NCBI GenBank assembly: GCA_013215375.1
Contig: JABSRB010000016.1
Coordinates: 1 to 64,000 of the forward strand
DNA length: 64,000 nt
From: Oceanospirillaceae bacterium
GTDB taxonomy: Bacteria > Pseudomonadota > Gammaproteobacteria > Pseudomonadales > Balneatricaceae
Direction of reading: 5' to 3'
Part shown: piece after piece, positions 1 to 8,470 of the stretch
Position numbering within the stretch: position 1 is the stretch's first letter
Layout: each line of letters opens with the position of its first letter
The notes under the pieces: generated by a model
The model's input: the letters and a program-made list of their open reading frames with translations, nothing else
Told to the model about the DNA's origin: nothing
The model's database searches: none
Translations under genes and position numbers: made by a program

Positions 1-2
1 TG

Positions 3-956
3 GTAAGTGATTTCCTACCCGGAATTACTCTGATCGGGCCGTCCATTAAAAACTGTGATGCCGATGATGGGGGGTGGGAAATGGGCATGATTGAAGTGCA
101 GTTTAGGTTGGCTTTTGAAGTTGATATTTTGCTGGCTTCTTTCAGTATCGATGCCTATTTCACTATAGGTTTGGATACTGAGCGCACGGGCGGCAGCCAA
201 GTTTTATCAAAAGGAAAGGATAGCTCGAAAGGATATGTTTGGAGCGCAGCAGATGGTGCGGGCCTTGGTTCTGAATTTACAGCGGGAATAGAAGTTTGTG
301 GAGAAGTTTTGGGTGTTGGTGATTGTTGGGAGGAGGATGCTGAATTTGAAACGCCAAATGTCCCTTTCGGAACAGCCATAGGATACGCAAATACTGAACC
401 GAATTTGTCCAATGTCCCAACCGGAAAGAGCGGCCGAGATGCCACTTATGGTCAATTGCCGAATGATATATTAACTTGGGAAATGGTTAAATCACCTGTT
501 CCGCCTACCCCATCTTTTAATGTACTTAGTAGCTATAAACTAGCACCGGGTGGTTATCAAAAGGTCAATGATATCCCAGGGATTTTAGAAGATGGAAAGT
601 ATTTTTCAGGGATGGAGGCACCTTTTATCTTAATTGGGTTGGTGGGTGAACTAGACCCTAATTCAGCGCTGAAAACTCCCACAGGTAATTTTGCATTGCA
701 AGATGCGGCCACCGAGATAGCGGTGATAGGTAAAGCGCAAGTTTATTATAGCCAGCCGCTGATAACAGAGAGTCGCCCGGGAGGCGAAAATGGTTTTAAT
801 CCATACTGGGGTGCCAGGCTGGTGGATACAAGCTATCTTGATCGTGTGGCGGCGTTGACCTTTCAGTCGGGGCAGCTACCTCTACCAGGTGAAGTTGACG
901 ATATGCTAGCGGCTTTAGAAAGTTTAAAAGAGAAGCTATTGGGATTACTTAAATGA
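3..956 (+). CDS. TadG-like pilus assembly protein, C-terminal part
   Basis: This reading frame is open from the first bases of the window, so the ATG at 81 in the ORF track is almost certainly internal and the gene starts upstream. The visible part is about 317 residues. The C-terminal stretch, with a QVYYSQPL segment followed by GFNPYWGARLVD, resembles the end of TadG/TadE-like Flp-pilus assembly proteins, which are anchored in the inner membrane and mostly periplasmic. No membrane segment is visible in this part; it would lie upstream. The stop overlaps the start of the next pseudopilin-like gene (ATGA), which supports membership of the Tad operon. The family call is by resemblance only. 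Confidence 0.6.
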   Translation, partial: VSDFLPGITLIGPSIKNCDADDGGWEMGMIEVQFRLAFEVDILLASFSIDAYFTIGLDTERTGGSQVLSKGKDSSKGYVWSAADGAGLGSEFTAGIEVCGEVLGVGDCWEEDAEFETPNVPFGTAIGYANTEPNLSNVPTGKSGRDATYGQLPNDILTWEMVKSPVPPTPSFNVLSSYKLAPGGYQKVNDIPGILEDGKYFSGMEAPFILIGLVGELDPNSALKTPTGNFALQDAATEIAVIGKAQVYYSQPLITESRPGGENGFNPYWGARLVDTSYLDRVAALTFQSGQLPLPGEVDDMLAALESLKEKLLGLLK

Positions 957-1867
957 AGAGGCAAGCCGGGCAAGCCATGACTGAAATGCTGGTCGCATCG
1001 GCCTTTGTATTAGTCCCTTTGTTTTTGATAGTGCCCTTGGTTGGGAAATACATTGATATGAAACAAGCGACTGTGAGTGCCTCGCGCTATGTCGTATGGC
1101 AGGGGACGGTTGGAGATTACCCCAATGCGAAAGAAATGGCTGCTGCCATCTACTCCGAGGCAGATGAAGGACTAGTAAGCTCTCAAGGTTGTGCAGGTAG
1201 GAACTTGTGGCGCAATCATAGACAAGAGCCAATGTTCGAAACCACGGGAATAGACAACGATGGTGGAGGATGTGGAAGTGGTGACTCAGCAAAGGATAAA
1301 ACAATCCACGATGAATCTTATGTAGCCAGTGAAGTTGTAGGTGCCGTAGGGGATGTGTTTGAGTTTTTATCGAATTATCTTCCCGGTAATTTTGATGTGT
1401 TGAATACCGAGGGAAGAACAACGGCAACAGTCACCCTCAATGCTACTGACTCACCTACCTATACCGATATGCATCAATCCAGTGAAACGCTATTGAGCAT
1501 TAGTGGTTTGCAATTTACCGTTTCCGGTGAGGTGTACTCTGATAGCTGGTCAACGCCAAATCAAGATGATGTTAAAGAGAAGGTAAAAGCGTTAGTCCCG
1601 ACAAATATTATTACTGCCGGCTTTGATGTTATCTCGGATTTGATTGGCAGTGTGATTCCTGGTGTCGATCTTGATCTGCAGAATGTTATTGCAGCAGTGA
1701 CGCTGTCACCTGAAATTGAAAGTAGCCAATTAGAGTTTGGCAAAATTGATTTAGATATTTTGCCCAGAGATAAGTATTTGGACCCCTCGGACCACAAATT
1801 ACGTCAATACAGTACAGCAAACCCAGGGCCTGATTTATGTACTAGTGAGGGGTATTGTCGTGAATAA
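953..1867 (+). CDS. TadE/TadG-like pseudopilin
   Basis: A 304-residue protein with a short basic leader, then GQAMTEM followed by a hydrophobic segment of about 20 residues (LVASAFVLVPLFLIVPLVG). This is the class III (TadV-processed) leader layout of TadE/TadF-type pseudopilins: a glycine, then a glutamate five residues on, then the membrane helix. The rest is a soluble periplasmic domain with several cysteines (around residues 79-108). The start overlaps the preceding stop by 4 bp, indicating translational coupling. Minor pseudopilins of this kind take part in assembly of the Flp fibre in the inner membrane. The exact subclass (E, F or G) cannot be decided from sequence alone. Confidence 0.7.
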   Translation: MKRQAGQAMTEMLVASAFVLVPLFLIVPLVGKYIDMKQATVSASRYVVWQGTVGDYPNAKEMAAAIYSEADEGLVSSQGCAGRNLWRNHRQEPMFETTGIDNDGGGCGSGDSAKDKTIHDESYVASEVVGAVGDVFEFLSNYLPGNFDVLNTEGRTTATVTLNATDSPTYTDMHQSSETLLSISGLQFTVSGEVYSDSWSTPNQDDVKEKVKALVPTNIITAGFDVISDLIGSVIPGVDLDLQNVIAAVTLSPEIESSQLEFGKIDLDILPRDKYLDPSDHKLRQYSTANPGPDLCTSEGYCRE

Positions 1868-2540
1868 ACTACTGTTTACTTTGGCTTGTCTTATTTTTAG
1901 TACATTTTGTGCAGCGAGTGATTTCCCTGCACCCCCTAAAGCGGTTGTTATCAATGTCAGTGCGCAAGCACAAGTCATGGGAATGACAATGAGCATCCGC
2001 AAGTTTGAATCTGTTAATAGCCCGCGATCTGTGATTGATTTTTATCAATCTCTCTGGGAAGGCGAATTTGTTGTAACGGATATGCCGCCATGGCGCATGA
2101 TTGGTCACAGTAGTCATGGTAAATTTTATAACGTACAAGTTCAAAATGGCAATGGTCGGGGAGCTGTTGGTTACTTGAGTGTGAGTGATGCGCCCCAGAG
2201 GTTGGATGCGGGTACTCTTCTCGCACCGAGTTTTGGCAAGTTTCCAAGTATGGGGGGGAGTGAGTTGCTGGATCGTCAACGCCACCAAGATTTATTAACC
2301 AACAGTGATACCTATTTACTTAAGAATGGCTTCTCAGTGCATGGTAATAGCCAGTTCTATATAAATCACTATCAAAACCATGGATGGTCAATACGCCGGG
2401 ATACCAATAATGCATCGCCCAATGTGCGGGTTATTTTGTTAAGTAAAGGCAACGAGCAGCTTAATCTAAGCATTCGTAAGGTTGGACGCGGCAGTGAAAT
2501 TGTCGCAAATATGACACAGGGAAAGGTGCTGAATGACTAA
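1860..2540 (+). CDS. Secreted hypothetical protein in the Tad operon
   Basis: I chose the GTG at 1860 rather than the upstream GTG at 1845. It gives a clean signal peptide (MNKLLFTLACLIFSTFCAAS) and is preceded by a GAGGGG Shine-Dalgarno, while 1845 has none and would add charged residues before the signal. The mature protein of about 205 residues has no recognised domain. It overlaps the preceding gene by 8 bp and the following one by 8 bp, so it is an integral part of the pilus operon. The likely location is the periplasm or outer membrane face. No lipobox is present; the signal ends near TFCAASD, a signal peptidase I type site. Confidence 0.6.
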   Translation: MNKLLFTLACLIFSTFCAASDFPAPPKAVVINVSAQAQVMGMTMSIRKFESVNSPRSVIDFYQSLWEGEFVVTDMPPWRMIGHSSHGKFYNVQVQNGNGRGAVGYLSVSDAPQRLDAGTLLAPSFGKFPSMGGSELLDRQRHQDLLTNSDTYLLKNGFSVHGNSQFYINHYQNHGWSIRRDTNNASPNVRVILLSKGNEQLNLSIRKVGRGSEIVANMTQGKVLND

Positions 2541-2985
2541 ATCACCTGGAAGAAAGCGTTATCAGAGTGGCCAGTCAATGATCGAGTACACGGTGATCTT
2601 AATGGCGTTAACGGTTCTTTTAGTTAATGTGACAGGTGAACCAGAAGAGCCGACACTCGGCCTGAGTCGTGTCGATGAGAATACTTTAATGTATGCGGTG
2701 CATCAGCGATATACCGCTCAAGATTTTGGTTTGAGGATAAGCGAGCTTCCCGTAAGAAGTAACCTTGCGGACATCACTGATTATTACGATGAGCTTGAAA
2801 AATTCCCCCATCTGAGTAAAAAACTCGATGGTGTGGCCAGTAGTATCAATAAGGTCACAGAAGCGGTGAATAGTATTGAAAGTAGTATATCGACATTAAC
2901 TGATTACGATCTTGATGCTGTAAAAGATAAGGTGAAAGATCTTGCCGAAGAACAGTTTAAAGATGCATTAACGGATTTCTTTTAA
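2533..2985 (+). CDS. Pseudopilin-like protein with class III leader
   Basis: A 150-residue protein with a basic leader, then SGQSMIEYTVILMALTVLLVNV. That is a prepilin-peptidase type junction (Gly, then Glu-Tyr at +5/+6) followed by a hydrophobic helix, as in Flp and TadE/F pilins. It is longer than Flp major pilins (usually 50-80 residues). The C-terminal half (about residues 85-150) is a heptad-rich helical stretch with regularly spaced hydrophobics, possibly a coiled coil. It starts 8 bp inside the preceding gene. The role is inferred to be a minor pilin or assembly factor of the Tad pilus. Confidence 0.6.
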   Translation: MTKSPGRKRYQSGQSMIEYTVILMALTVLLVNVTGEPEEPTLGLSRVDENTLMYAVHQRYTAQDFGLRISELPVRSNLADITDYYDELEKFPHLSKKLDGVASSINKVTEAVNSIESSISTLTDYDLDAVKDKVKDLAEEQFKDALTDFF

Positions 2986-3057
2986 CCTAATAAAGGGTGT
3001 CGCGCATTGTAAATGGGCAGGCCTGCTAATAAATAGAAAACATTCGGAGATCAAATT

Positions 3058-4446
3058 TTGACTAGTAATAATACTAAAAAATATACCCTGCTTATTATTG
3101 CAATAGGTTTAGGAGTACTGGGAGCGTTCCTGGCAATGCTGTATTTAAACGCCAGAGAATCTTCGCTTCGAGACTTATTGAAGCCAAAATCGCAACCGAT
3201 AGCGGTTGTGGTCGCAAGCAAGGACTTGTTAAAAGGGGATGTGTTGGATGGCAGTACATTGTCAGTGCGTAAAATCCCCAGTGAGTTTGTTGATAACAAT
3301 GCGATTAGGCCTAATCAGTTTGATGAGATTGAAGGGAAGGTATTACAGCAAAATTTAGCGCAAGGTAAAGCATTGATACGTAGCTATATTGGAACTGATT
3401 TTCCCTTAGATTTCTCTGATACTTTAGCGATAAAACGCCGTGCTATGACCATCCAAGTTGATGAAATGAGTACTTTTACCGGCCTTTTAAGGCCGGGTAA
3501 CCGTATTGATTTGTTTGTAAATAGCAGTATCGGTGGGGGAAAAGAGAAAAGTATTATGCCGGTGCTGGAAAACGTAGAAGTACTAACAACTGGCCGCGAT
3601 AGTGCTTATGACTATACGGAAAAAGTCCGTTTCTTGCGCGGTGGAGTCGACAGGGGTATTAACCAAAGCTTTACTACTATTACCTTAAACGTGACAGCTA
3701 AAGAGGCGGCAATATTAGCGACGGCACGTGATCAAGGAGAATTGCTGGCACTTTTACGTAACCGTAAAGATAAATCAGGTTCTGGATTTAGTGTTGTCTC
3801 CAGTGGTGAATTACTAGCAAATGCACAAAAACTGGAAAAACAAGAGCAATTACGTCGCAGTACTGAAAAGTTAAGCGACAGTATCGTGGTCGGTGAAGAT
3901 GGTGTGCTACGCGATAAAAACGGTGTGGCGCTAGTTAATCAAAATATAGTGATAGGTAAAGACGGCAGCATCAGAACTAAATCAGGGATTGATTTATCAA
4001 GTCGCGGTTTAAGCTTGAACGAGAAAGGTGAAATTGTTGATAAAGATGGCAATGTTATCGATCCAGATAGCTTAGTGATCGCAGCAGATGGCACTTTGAT
4101 GACAGGGGATGGAAAAGTCATTGGCGGTGCTAAAGTGCAAAGTTTAGCGGGGATCAAGCAGCTAGCCGATGGCAGCGTGGTATTGGCTGATGGCTCAGTT
4201 ATTCAAGGTGCTACTTTAGATGAAAACGGTCATTTAGTATTGGCAGATGGCACCGTCATTGATCCTAAGGATGTACGTATTAATGCGGATGGCAGCATTG
4301 TCAATAAAGCAGGGCAAGTGATCGCTAAAGTAAAAATTAGACGCGGCGATAATGTGATTAGCTTTGGTACTACCGTTGATTATCTAACGGGCGGTTTGAG
4401 TAAAGATGGTGTGTTGATTGTACAAAAACTACCAGTAGCTAAGTGA
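3058..4446 (+). CDS. cpaB: Flp pilus assembly protein CpaB/RcpC with C-terminal DG repeats
   Basis: A 462-residue protein with one N-terminal membrane helix (about 9-30), then an SAF-type domain (about 46-112: VVVASKDLLKGDVLDGSTLS) and the RcpC/CpaB periplasmic domain (about 120-245, VDEMSTFTGLLRPGNRIDLF). It is a periplasmic partner of the secretin. It starts with TTG at 3058, preceded by a GGAG Shine-Dalgarno; no in-frame ATG is better placed. Residues about 276-424 form roughly seven tandem units of about 20 residues built around DG-x-(L/I/V)-x-x-x-x-G-x-(V/I), which makes the protein longer than usual CpaB homologues (about 250-350). The typical closing strand (KVKIRRGDNVISF) lies after the repeats. 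It is followed directly by the secretin gene. Confidence 0.85.
   Translation: MTSNNTKKYTLLIIAIGLGVLGAFLAMLYLNARESSLRDLLKPKSQPIAVVVASKDLLKGDVLDGSTLSVRKIPSEFVDNNAIRPNQFDEIEGKVLQQNLAQGKALIRSYIGTDFPLDFSDTLAIKRRAMTIQVDEMSTFTGLLRPGNRIDLFVNSSIGGGKEKSIMPVLENVEVLTTGRDSAYDYTEKVRFLRGGVDRGINQSFTTITLNVTAKEAAILATARDQGELLALLRNRKDKSGSGFSVVSSGELLANAQKLEKQEQLRRSTEKLSDSIVVGEDGVLRDKNGVALVNQNIVIGKDGSIRTKSGIDLSSRGLSLNEKGEIVDKDGNVIDPDSLVIAADGTLMTGDGKVIGGAKVQSLAGIKQLADGSVVLADGSVIQGATLDENGHLVLADGTVIDPKDVRINADGSIVNKAGQVIAKVKIRRGDNVISFGTTVDYLTGGLSKDGVLIVQKLPVAK
3883..4329 (+). repeat. Seven DG-motif repeats inside cpaB
   Basis: In the translation, units such as GEDGVLRDKNGVAL, GKDGSIRTKSGIDL, ADGTLMTGDGKVI, ADGSVVLADGSVI, ENGHLVLADGTVI and NADGSIVNKAGQVI recur every 20 or so residues between the SAF/RcpC domain and the closing strand. 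At the DNA level the copies are diverged, so this is an old amplification rather than a recent slippage product. The pattern suggests a beta-solenoid or stacked beta-hairpin spacer, possibly Ca-binding. That structural reading is inference. Confidence 0.7.
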
Positions 4447-4459
4447 GTTGGGGAATAAA

Positions 4460-5851
4460 ATGAAGAATATGTTTAGAGTATCTTTAACACTTTTGGTATT
4501 AAGCCTCAGTATTACAGTGCAAGCAGATAACTTTCGTTTGTTTGTAGGGCAAATGAAGACATTGGCGCTACCTGGCATTGATCGAGTGGCAGTAGGTAAT
4601 AGTGGCTTAGTCAGTACCTCTATTATGGACAATGGCGAGTTATTAGTACTTGCTGAAAATGCCGGCGATACTGAAATTCAGATCTGGCTCAAAGATGGCG
4701 AAGTCATTGCACATAAGTTTTATATCATCCCCGCTAATACGGCACGTAATGTTGCAGAAATTCGTTCAATTGTCGGGCGAGTAAAAGGTTTAAGTGTGCG
4801 TCAAGTTGGCAGCAATATTATTCTCAAAGGTGCCATCAGTCACCAGGCATCTGCAATCATTAAAAAGGTAAGCTCCGTCTATACCAATGTACTAGATTTG
4901 ACAACGGCAACTGCGAGTAGTGATTTAGCGGAGGTCTTTAAAAACATGCCTAACGTTATAGTCCGTAATGCTGGTAACAAATTGGTGGTGTCAGGAGACG
5001 TGAGTGACGAAGATAAAGCTTATATTGAGGCGGTGAAAAGCTCTTATCCTGAACTGTTAGATTTAACTAATTCAAATGCCACCAAACCCATGGTGTATCT
5101 GAACGTAAAAATCACTGAGTTTAGCAATAAAGCGGCTGAAAACTTAGGAGTCGCTTGGGCGGGTTCTGCACAGGGACCAAGTTTGCACAGTAATACTTTT
5201 AATGGAGATGCCTATAACCCTGATGGTTTGCCCGATTTAACTTATGGGATTGTATCTTCTTTAACCAGTATCTTGAATTTTGCCATTTCATCGGGTGAGG
5301 CGTTGATATTGGCTTCACCTACTTTAAGTGCCTTGAGTGGATCTGAAGCGGAGTTTTTGGCCGGTGGTGAATTCCCTGTCGCTGTACCAGATGGGAATGG
5401 AGGCACTGCAATAGAGTATAAAGAATACGGGATTATTTTAAAAATAAAACCAGTAGTAGACTCCCAGGGTAGAATTATTGCCAGTATAGACATTGAAATT
5501 AGCAGTATTGATTCATCGGTCACTGTCAATGGTGCCCCAGGTTTGAAAAAACGGAAAACCACGACAGAAGTGAGTTTAAAGCAAGGGCAAACCTTTGCTA
5601 TTAGCGGTTTGGTCAATCGTGAGATAAGTAAAGATATTTCTCGATTCCCATTTTTAAGTAAAATACCGGTTTTAGGGGCTTTATTTAGATCGAAGAACTT
5701 TGCCGATAACCGCTCTGACCTCATTATCTTTATCACCCCTAATATTGTCGATGCCGATAGTAAACTCAATACTGAACAGCTGGCGGAAGCCGCGGCGATA
5801 GAAACAAAATTCTTTACCAATAATGAATTTAACTTGGAGATCATCGAATAA
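4460..5851 (+). CDS. cpaC: Type II/IV secretin-like outer membrane channel of the Tad pilus (CpaC/RcpA)
   Basis: The start was set at the ATG at 4460 (MKNMFRVSLTLLVLSLS...), which gives a proper signal peptide and is preceded by GTTGGGG; the track's TTG at 4448 would put polar residues before it. The mature protein has an N-terminal BON/secretin N domain region (about residues 25-215, with repeated VRNAGNKLVVSGDV-like motifs) and a C-terminal secretin domain (about 280-445) with the VPDGNGG, KEYGIILKIKP, SLKQGQTFAISGLV and FPFLSKIPVLGALF signatures of secretins. It forms the outer membrane pore through which the Flp pilus emerges. It lies 13 bp after cpaB and overlaps the next start by one base. 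Confidence 0.92.
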   Translation: MKNMFRVSLTLLVLSLSITVQADNFRLFVGQMKTLALPGIDRVAVGNSGLVSTSIMDNGELLVLAENAGDTEIQIWLKDGEVIAHKFYIIPANTARNVAEIRSIVGRVKGLSVRQVGSNIILKGAISHQASAIIKKVSSVYTNVLDLTTATASSDLAEVFKNMPNVIVRNAGNKLVVSGDVSDEDKAYIEAVKSSYPELLDLTNSNATKPMVYLNVKITEFSNKAAENLGVAWAGSAQGPSLHSNTFNGDAYNPDGLPDLTYGIVSSLTSILNFAISSGEALILASPTLSALSGSEAEFLAGGEFPVAVPDGNGGTAIEYKEYGIILKIKPVVDSQGRIIASIDIEISSIDSSVTVNGAPGLKKRKTTTEVSLKQGQTFAISGLVNREISKDISRFPFLSKIPVLGALFRSKNFADNRSDLIIFITPNIVDADSKLNTEQLAEAAAIETKFFTNNEFNLEIIE

Positions 5852-7563
5852 TGTTTGAAGTCGTAGTGATCACTGACAAAGGGGCCAATGTGGAGCGGGT
5901 GCGTTGTACTTTACGCCACTGCACTATTGGAAAATCCAGAGACAATTTAGTTCAAATTCGCGGCTGGCGGGTAGCGCAAGTACATTGCAAAGTAGAGCTG
6001 ACCGATAAGGGCTTGTACGTTGAGGATGTCAGTGAGGGATCTGGTATCAGCGTCAATGGTAATAAAGTGCCATTTTACGGGCCGATACGCAGCTCGGATG
6101 TGATCAGTATTGGCAGTTATGACTTTCGCTTAGGCGCCGTTGAAGACAGTAAAGACGCCGGCAATGGCATCACTGCATCTACGCCTGAAAAGCCAGTGGT
6201 GCAAAAAGTCGAAGCTGATGAAGACTGGACCATGCAGACGTTTATTGGCGGTGCGTTAGATGATAAAGCGCCCGAGGATCGCGCTGGCGAGATAGAGCGT
6301 CAGCGGATGTTTATGTGGCGCAATCGTATCCATCAGGAAGTGTTGCGCATGATGGATCTCAAACGCACTGATGTAGGTGCCATGGATGCGGACGAGTTAA
6401 AACAAAAAGTGGAGGGCATGATTGATGATGCCCTTGAAACCATGGCCAAAGAAATCCCCGATAATATCGATGTCGCAGAGCTGAAGACCTCGGTACTCAA
6501 CGAAGCGGTGGGTTTGGGGCCAATAGAGGCATTGCTAGAAGATGATGATGTCACTGAAATCATGGTCAATGCCTTCGATGATATCTATGTCGAAAAAAAT
6601 GGAAAATTAACCCGCAGTGATATTGCCTTTAGCTCGGATGCGGCGGTGATGTCTGCGATTGAACGTATAGTGTCACCACTGGGGCGGCGTATCGATGAAA
6701 GCTCGCCGATGGTGGATGCACGTCTACCAGACGGATCGCGAGTCAATGCCATTATCCCACCGTTAGCACTGCGTGGACCTACCTTAACGATTCGTAAATT
6801 CTCCAAAAAGAAATTAAACGTCGACGATTTACTGGGCTTTGGCACTATTAACCCAGCCATGGCGCAGTTTTTACAAATGGCCGTTGAGCAGCACTGCAAT
6901 ATTATTATTTCAGGCGGTACTGGTTCTGGTAAAACGACCTTGCTCAATATCATGTCTAATTTTATACCTCAGACAGAGCGGATTATCACAGTGGAGGATG
7001 CCGCTGAGCTTAAACTAGTACAGCCACATGTAGTCTCACTTGAATCGCGCCCGGCTAACCTAGAAGGTAAAGGAGCGATACCTATTCGCGACTTAGTGAG
7101 AAACTGCCTGCGAATGCGCCCCGATAGAATAGTCGTCGGTGAGTGTCGCGGTGGTGAGGCGCTGGATATGTTGACGGCAATGAATACCGGACACGATGGC
7201 TCGTTAACCACCGTGCATGCCAATACGCCGCGCGATGTGATTTCGCGCTTAGAAGTAATGGTGATGATGGCGGGCATGGATTTACCGGCGCGCGCCATAC
7301 GCGAGCAAATTGCTTCTGCAGTGCACGTGATTGTGCAACAGAGCCGCCTGGCCGATGGCAGTCGTAAGATTACCCATATCTCTGAAATTACCGGGATGGA
7401 GGGCGACACCGTACAGCTCAATGACATTTTCCTCTATAAGCAGGAAGGCTTTGATGAAAAGGGTAATGTAGTGGGGCAATATGTGGCGACAGGGCAAGTG
7501 CCACACTTCTATGAATCATTGCGCTCGCGCGGTATCGGCGTTGATATGAGTATCTTTGGATGA
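5851..7563 (+). CDS. tadA: Tad pilus ATPase TadA/CpaF with N-terminal FHA domain
   Basis: A 570-residue fusion. Residues about 1-97 form an FHA domain (GKSRDNLVQIRGWRVAQVHC, then SGISVNG), which in general binds phosphothreonine. Residues about 150-570 are a CpaF/TadA secretion ATPase: Walker A SGGTGSGKTT (about 354-363), Asp box EDAAEL, Walker B RPDRIVVGECRGGEA and the His box THVHANTPRD-type (LTTVHANTPRD). It powers pilus assembly at the inner membrane. FHA-CpaF fusions are known. The locus has no separate tadZ between the secretin and this gene, where it often occurs. It shares one base with cpaC (TAATG) and overlaps tadB (ATGATG). Confidence 0.95.
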   Translation: MFEVVVITDKGANVERVRCTLRHCTIGKSRDNLVQIRGWRVAQVHCKVELTDKGLYVEDVSEGSGISVNGNKVPFYGPIRSSDVISIGSYDFRLGAVEDSKDAGNGITASTPEKPVVQKVEADEDWTMQTFIGGALDDKAPEDRAGEIERQRMFMWRNRIHQEVLRMMDLKRTDVGAMDADELKQKVEGMIDDALETMAKEIPDNIDVAELKTSVLNEAVGLGPIEALLEDDDVTEIMVNAFDDIYVEKNGKLTRSDIAFSSDAAVMSAIERIVSPLGRRIDESSPMVDARLPDGSRVNAIIPPLALRGPTLTIRKFSKKKLNVDDLLGFGTINPAMAQFLQMAVEQHCNIIISGGTGSGKTTLLNIMSNFIPQTERIITVEDAAELKLVQPHVVSLESRPANLEGKGAIPIRDLVRNCLRMRPDRIVVGECRGGEALDMLTAMNTGHDGSLTTVHANTPRDVISRLEVMVMMAGMDLPARAIREQIASAVHVIVQQSRLADGSRKITHISEITGMEGDTVQLNDIFLYKQEGFDEKGNVVGQYVATGQVPHFYESLRSRGIGVDMSIFG

Positions 7564-8441
7564 TGGGCTTTCTGGAAAATCTGGCTACAGATAGCATTTT
7601 TTGGTTATCGCTACTTGCCATTTTCTCGGCCGTGGCAATTATTGCCTGGTTGATTGTGCGCCGTGCAAATGTGTTCCTGGGTGAGTATCAGTCAGTCTTT
7701 AAAGAAACCGCCACCGGTAATTTAGAAGACATGTTCCTGTTCATCGATCCCCAGCAGTTGTTTATTGCCAACATGGTTGCCCTAGTCATTGCGCCAATAT
7801 TAACCTATCTGATAACTGGTGATTTTGCCATCGCGCTGCTGGTCTTTGCACTACTCATTATTATTCCGCTGTGGGCCTACAAGCAAATGCGTAAAAAGCG
7901 TTTGAAGAAATTCGAAAATCAATTGCCCGATGTTTTGATCATGATCAGTGGTGCATTGGCTTCGGGTTCAAGCTTAAATATGGCGTTGCAATCGGTCATG
8001 TTAGAGCAAGAGGCTCCTATCTCTCAAGAATTTATGCTGTTTGTTCGCGAGCAGCGGATCGGTGTCGATTTTGATACCTCGCTGCGTAATATGGAGCGAC
8101 GCATCCCGCTGTTAGATTTTTCTATGTTTACTGCGGCAATGCGCATTTCCCGTGAAGTGGGTGGTGACTTGGGCGAAGTCTTATCGACTTTAGCCGATAC
8201 ATTACGCCGTAAATCTTCGATGGAGGGAAAAATAGATGCTCTCACCGCCCAAGGTAAAATGCAGGGGGTGGTGATGACGGGGCTGCCCGTTTTACTCGGT
8301 GGTTTGTTATACATTTTAGAGCCAGAGGCGATGAGTAAACTATTCACTACGCCCATGGGCTGGGGGGTATTATCGGTGATTGTAGTGATGGAAGTACTGG
8401 GTTACATCTTTATCAATAAAGTGACCAGCATTGATGTGTAG
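7560..8441 (+). CDS. tadB: Tad pilus inner membrane platform protein TadB
   Basis: A 293-residue membrane protein with a type II secretion F (GspF-like) domain. It has N-terminal helices at about 14-35 and 75-110, a cytoplasmic F domain at about 125-250 (LPDVLIMISGALASGSSLNMALQ, REVGGDLGEVLSTLADTLRRK), and C-terminal helices at about 235-290. It forms the inner membrane platform with TadC on which the TadA ATPase acts. The start overlaps the tadA stop, so the two are translationally coupled. The length is normal for TadB. Confidence 0.92.
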   Translation: MMGFLENLATDSIFWLSLLAIFSAVAIIAWLIVRRANVFLGEYQSVFKETATGNLEDMFLFIDPQQLFIANMVALVIAPILTYLITGDFAIALLVFALLIIIPLWAYKQMRKKRLKKFENQLPDVLIMISGALASGSSLNMALQSVMLEQEAPISQEFMLFVREQRIGVDFDTSLRNMERRIPLLDFSMFTAAMRISREVGGDLGEVLSTLADTLRRKSSMEGKIDALTAQGKMQGVVMTGLPVLLGGLLYILEPEAMSKLFTTPMGWGVLSVIVVMEVLGYIFINKVTSIDV

Positions 8442-8470
8442 TCAAATGCGCTGTTACAGGAACCTAACCA

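Noticed and set aside
81-956. ORF start at the ATG at 81
   Set aside because: The frame is open to the start of the window, so this ATG is more likely internal to a truncated gene.
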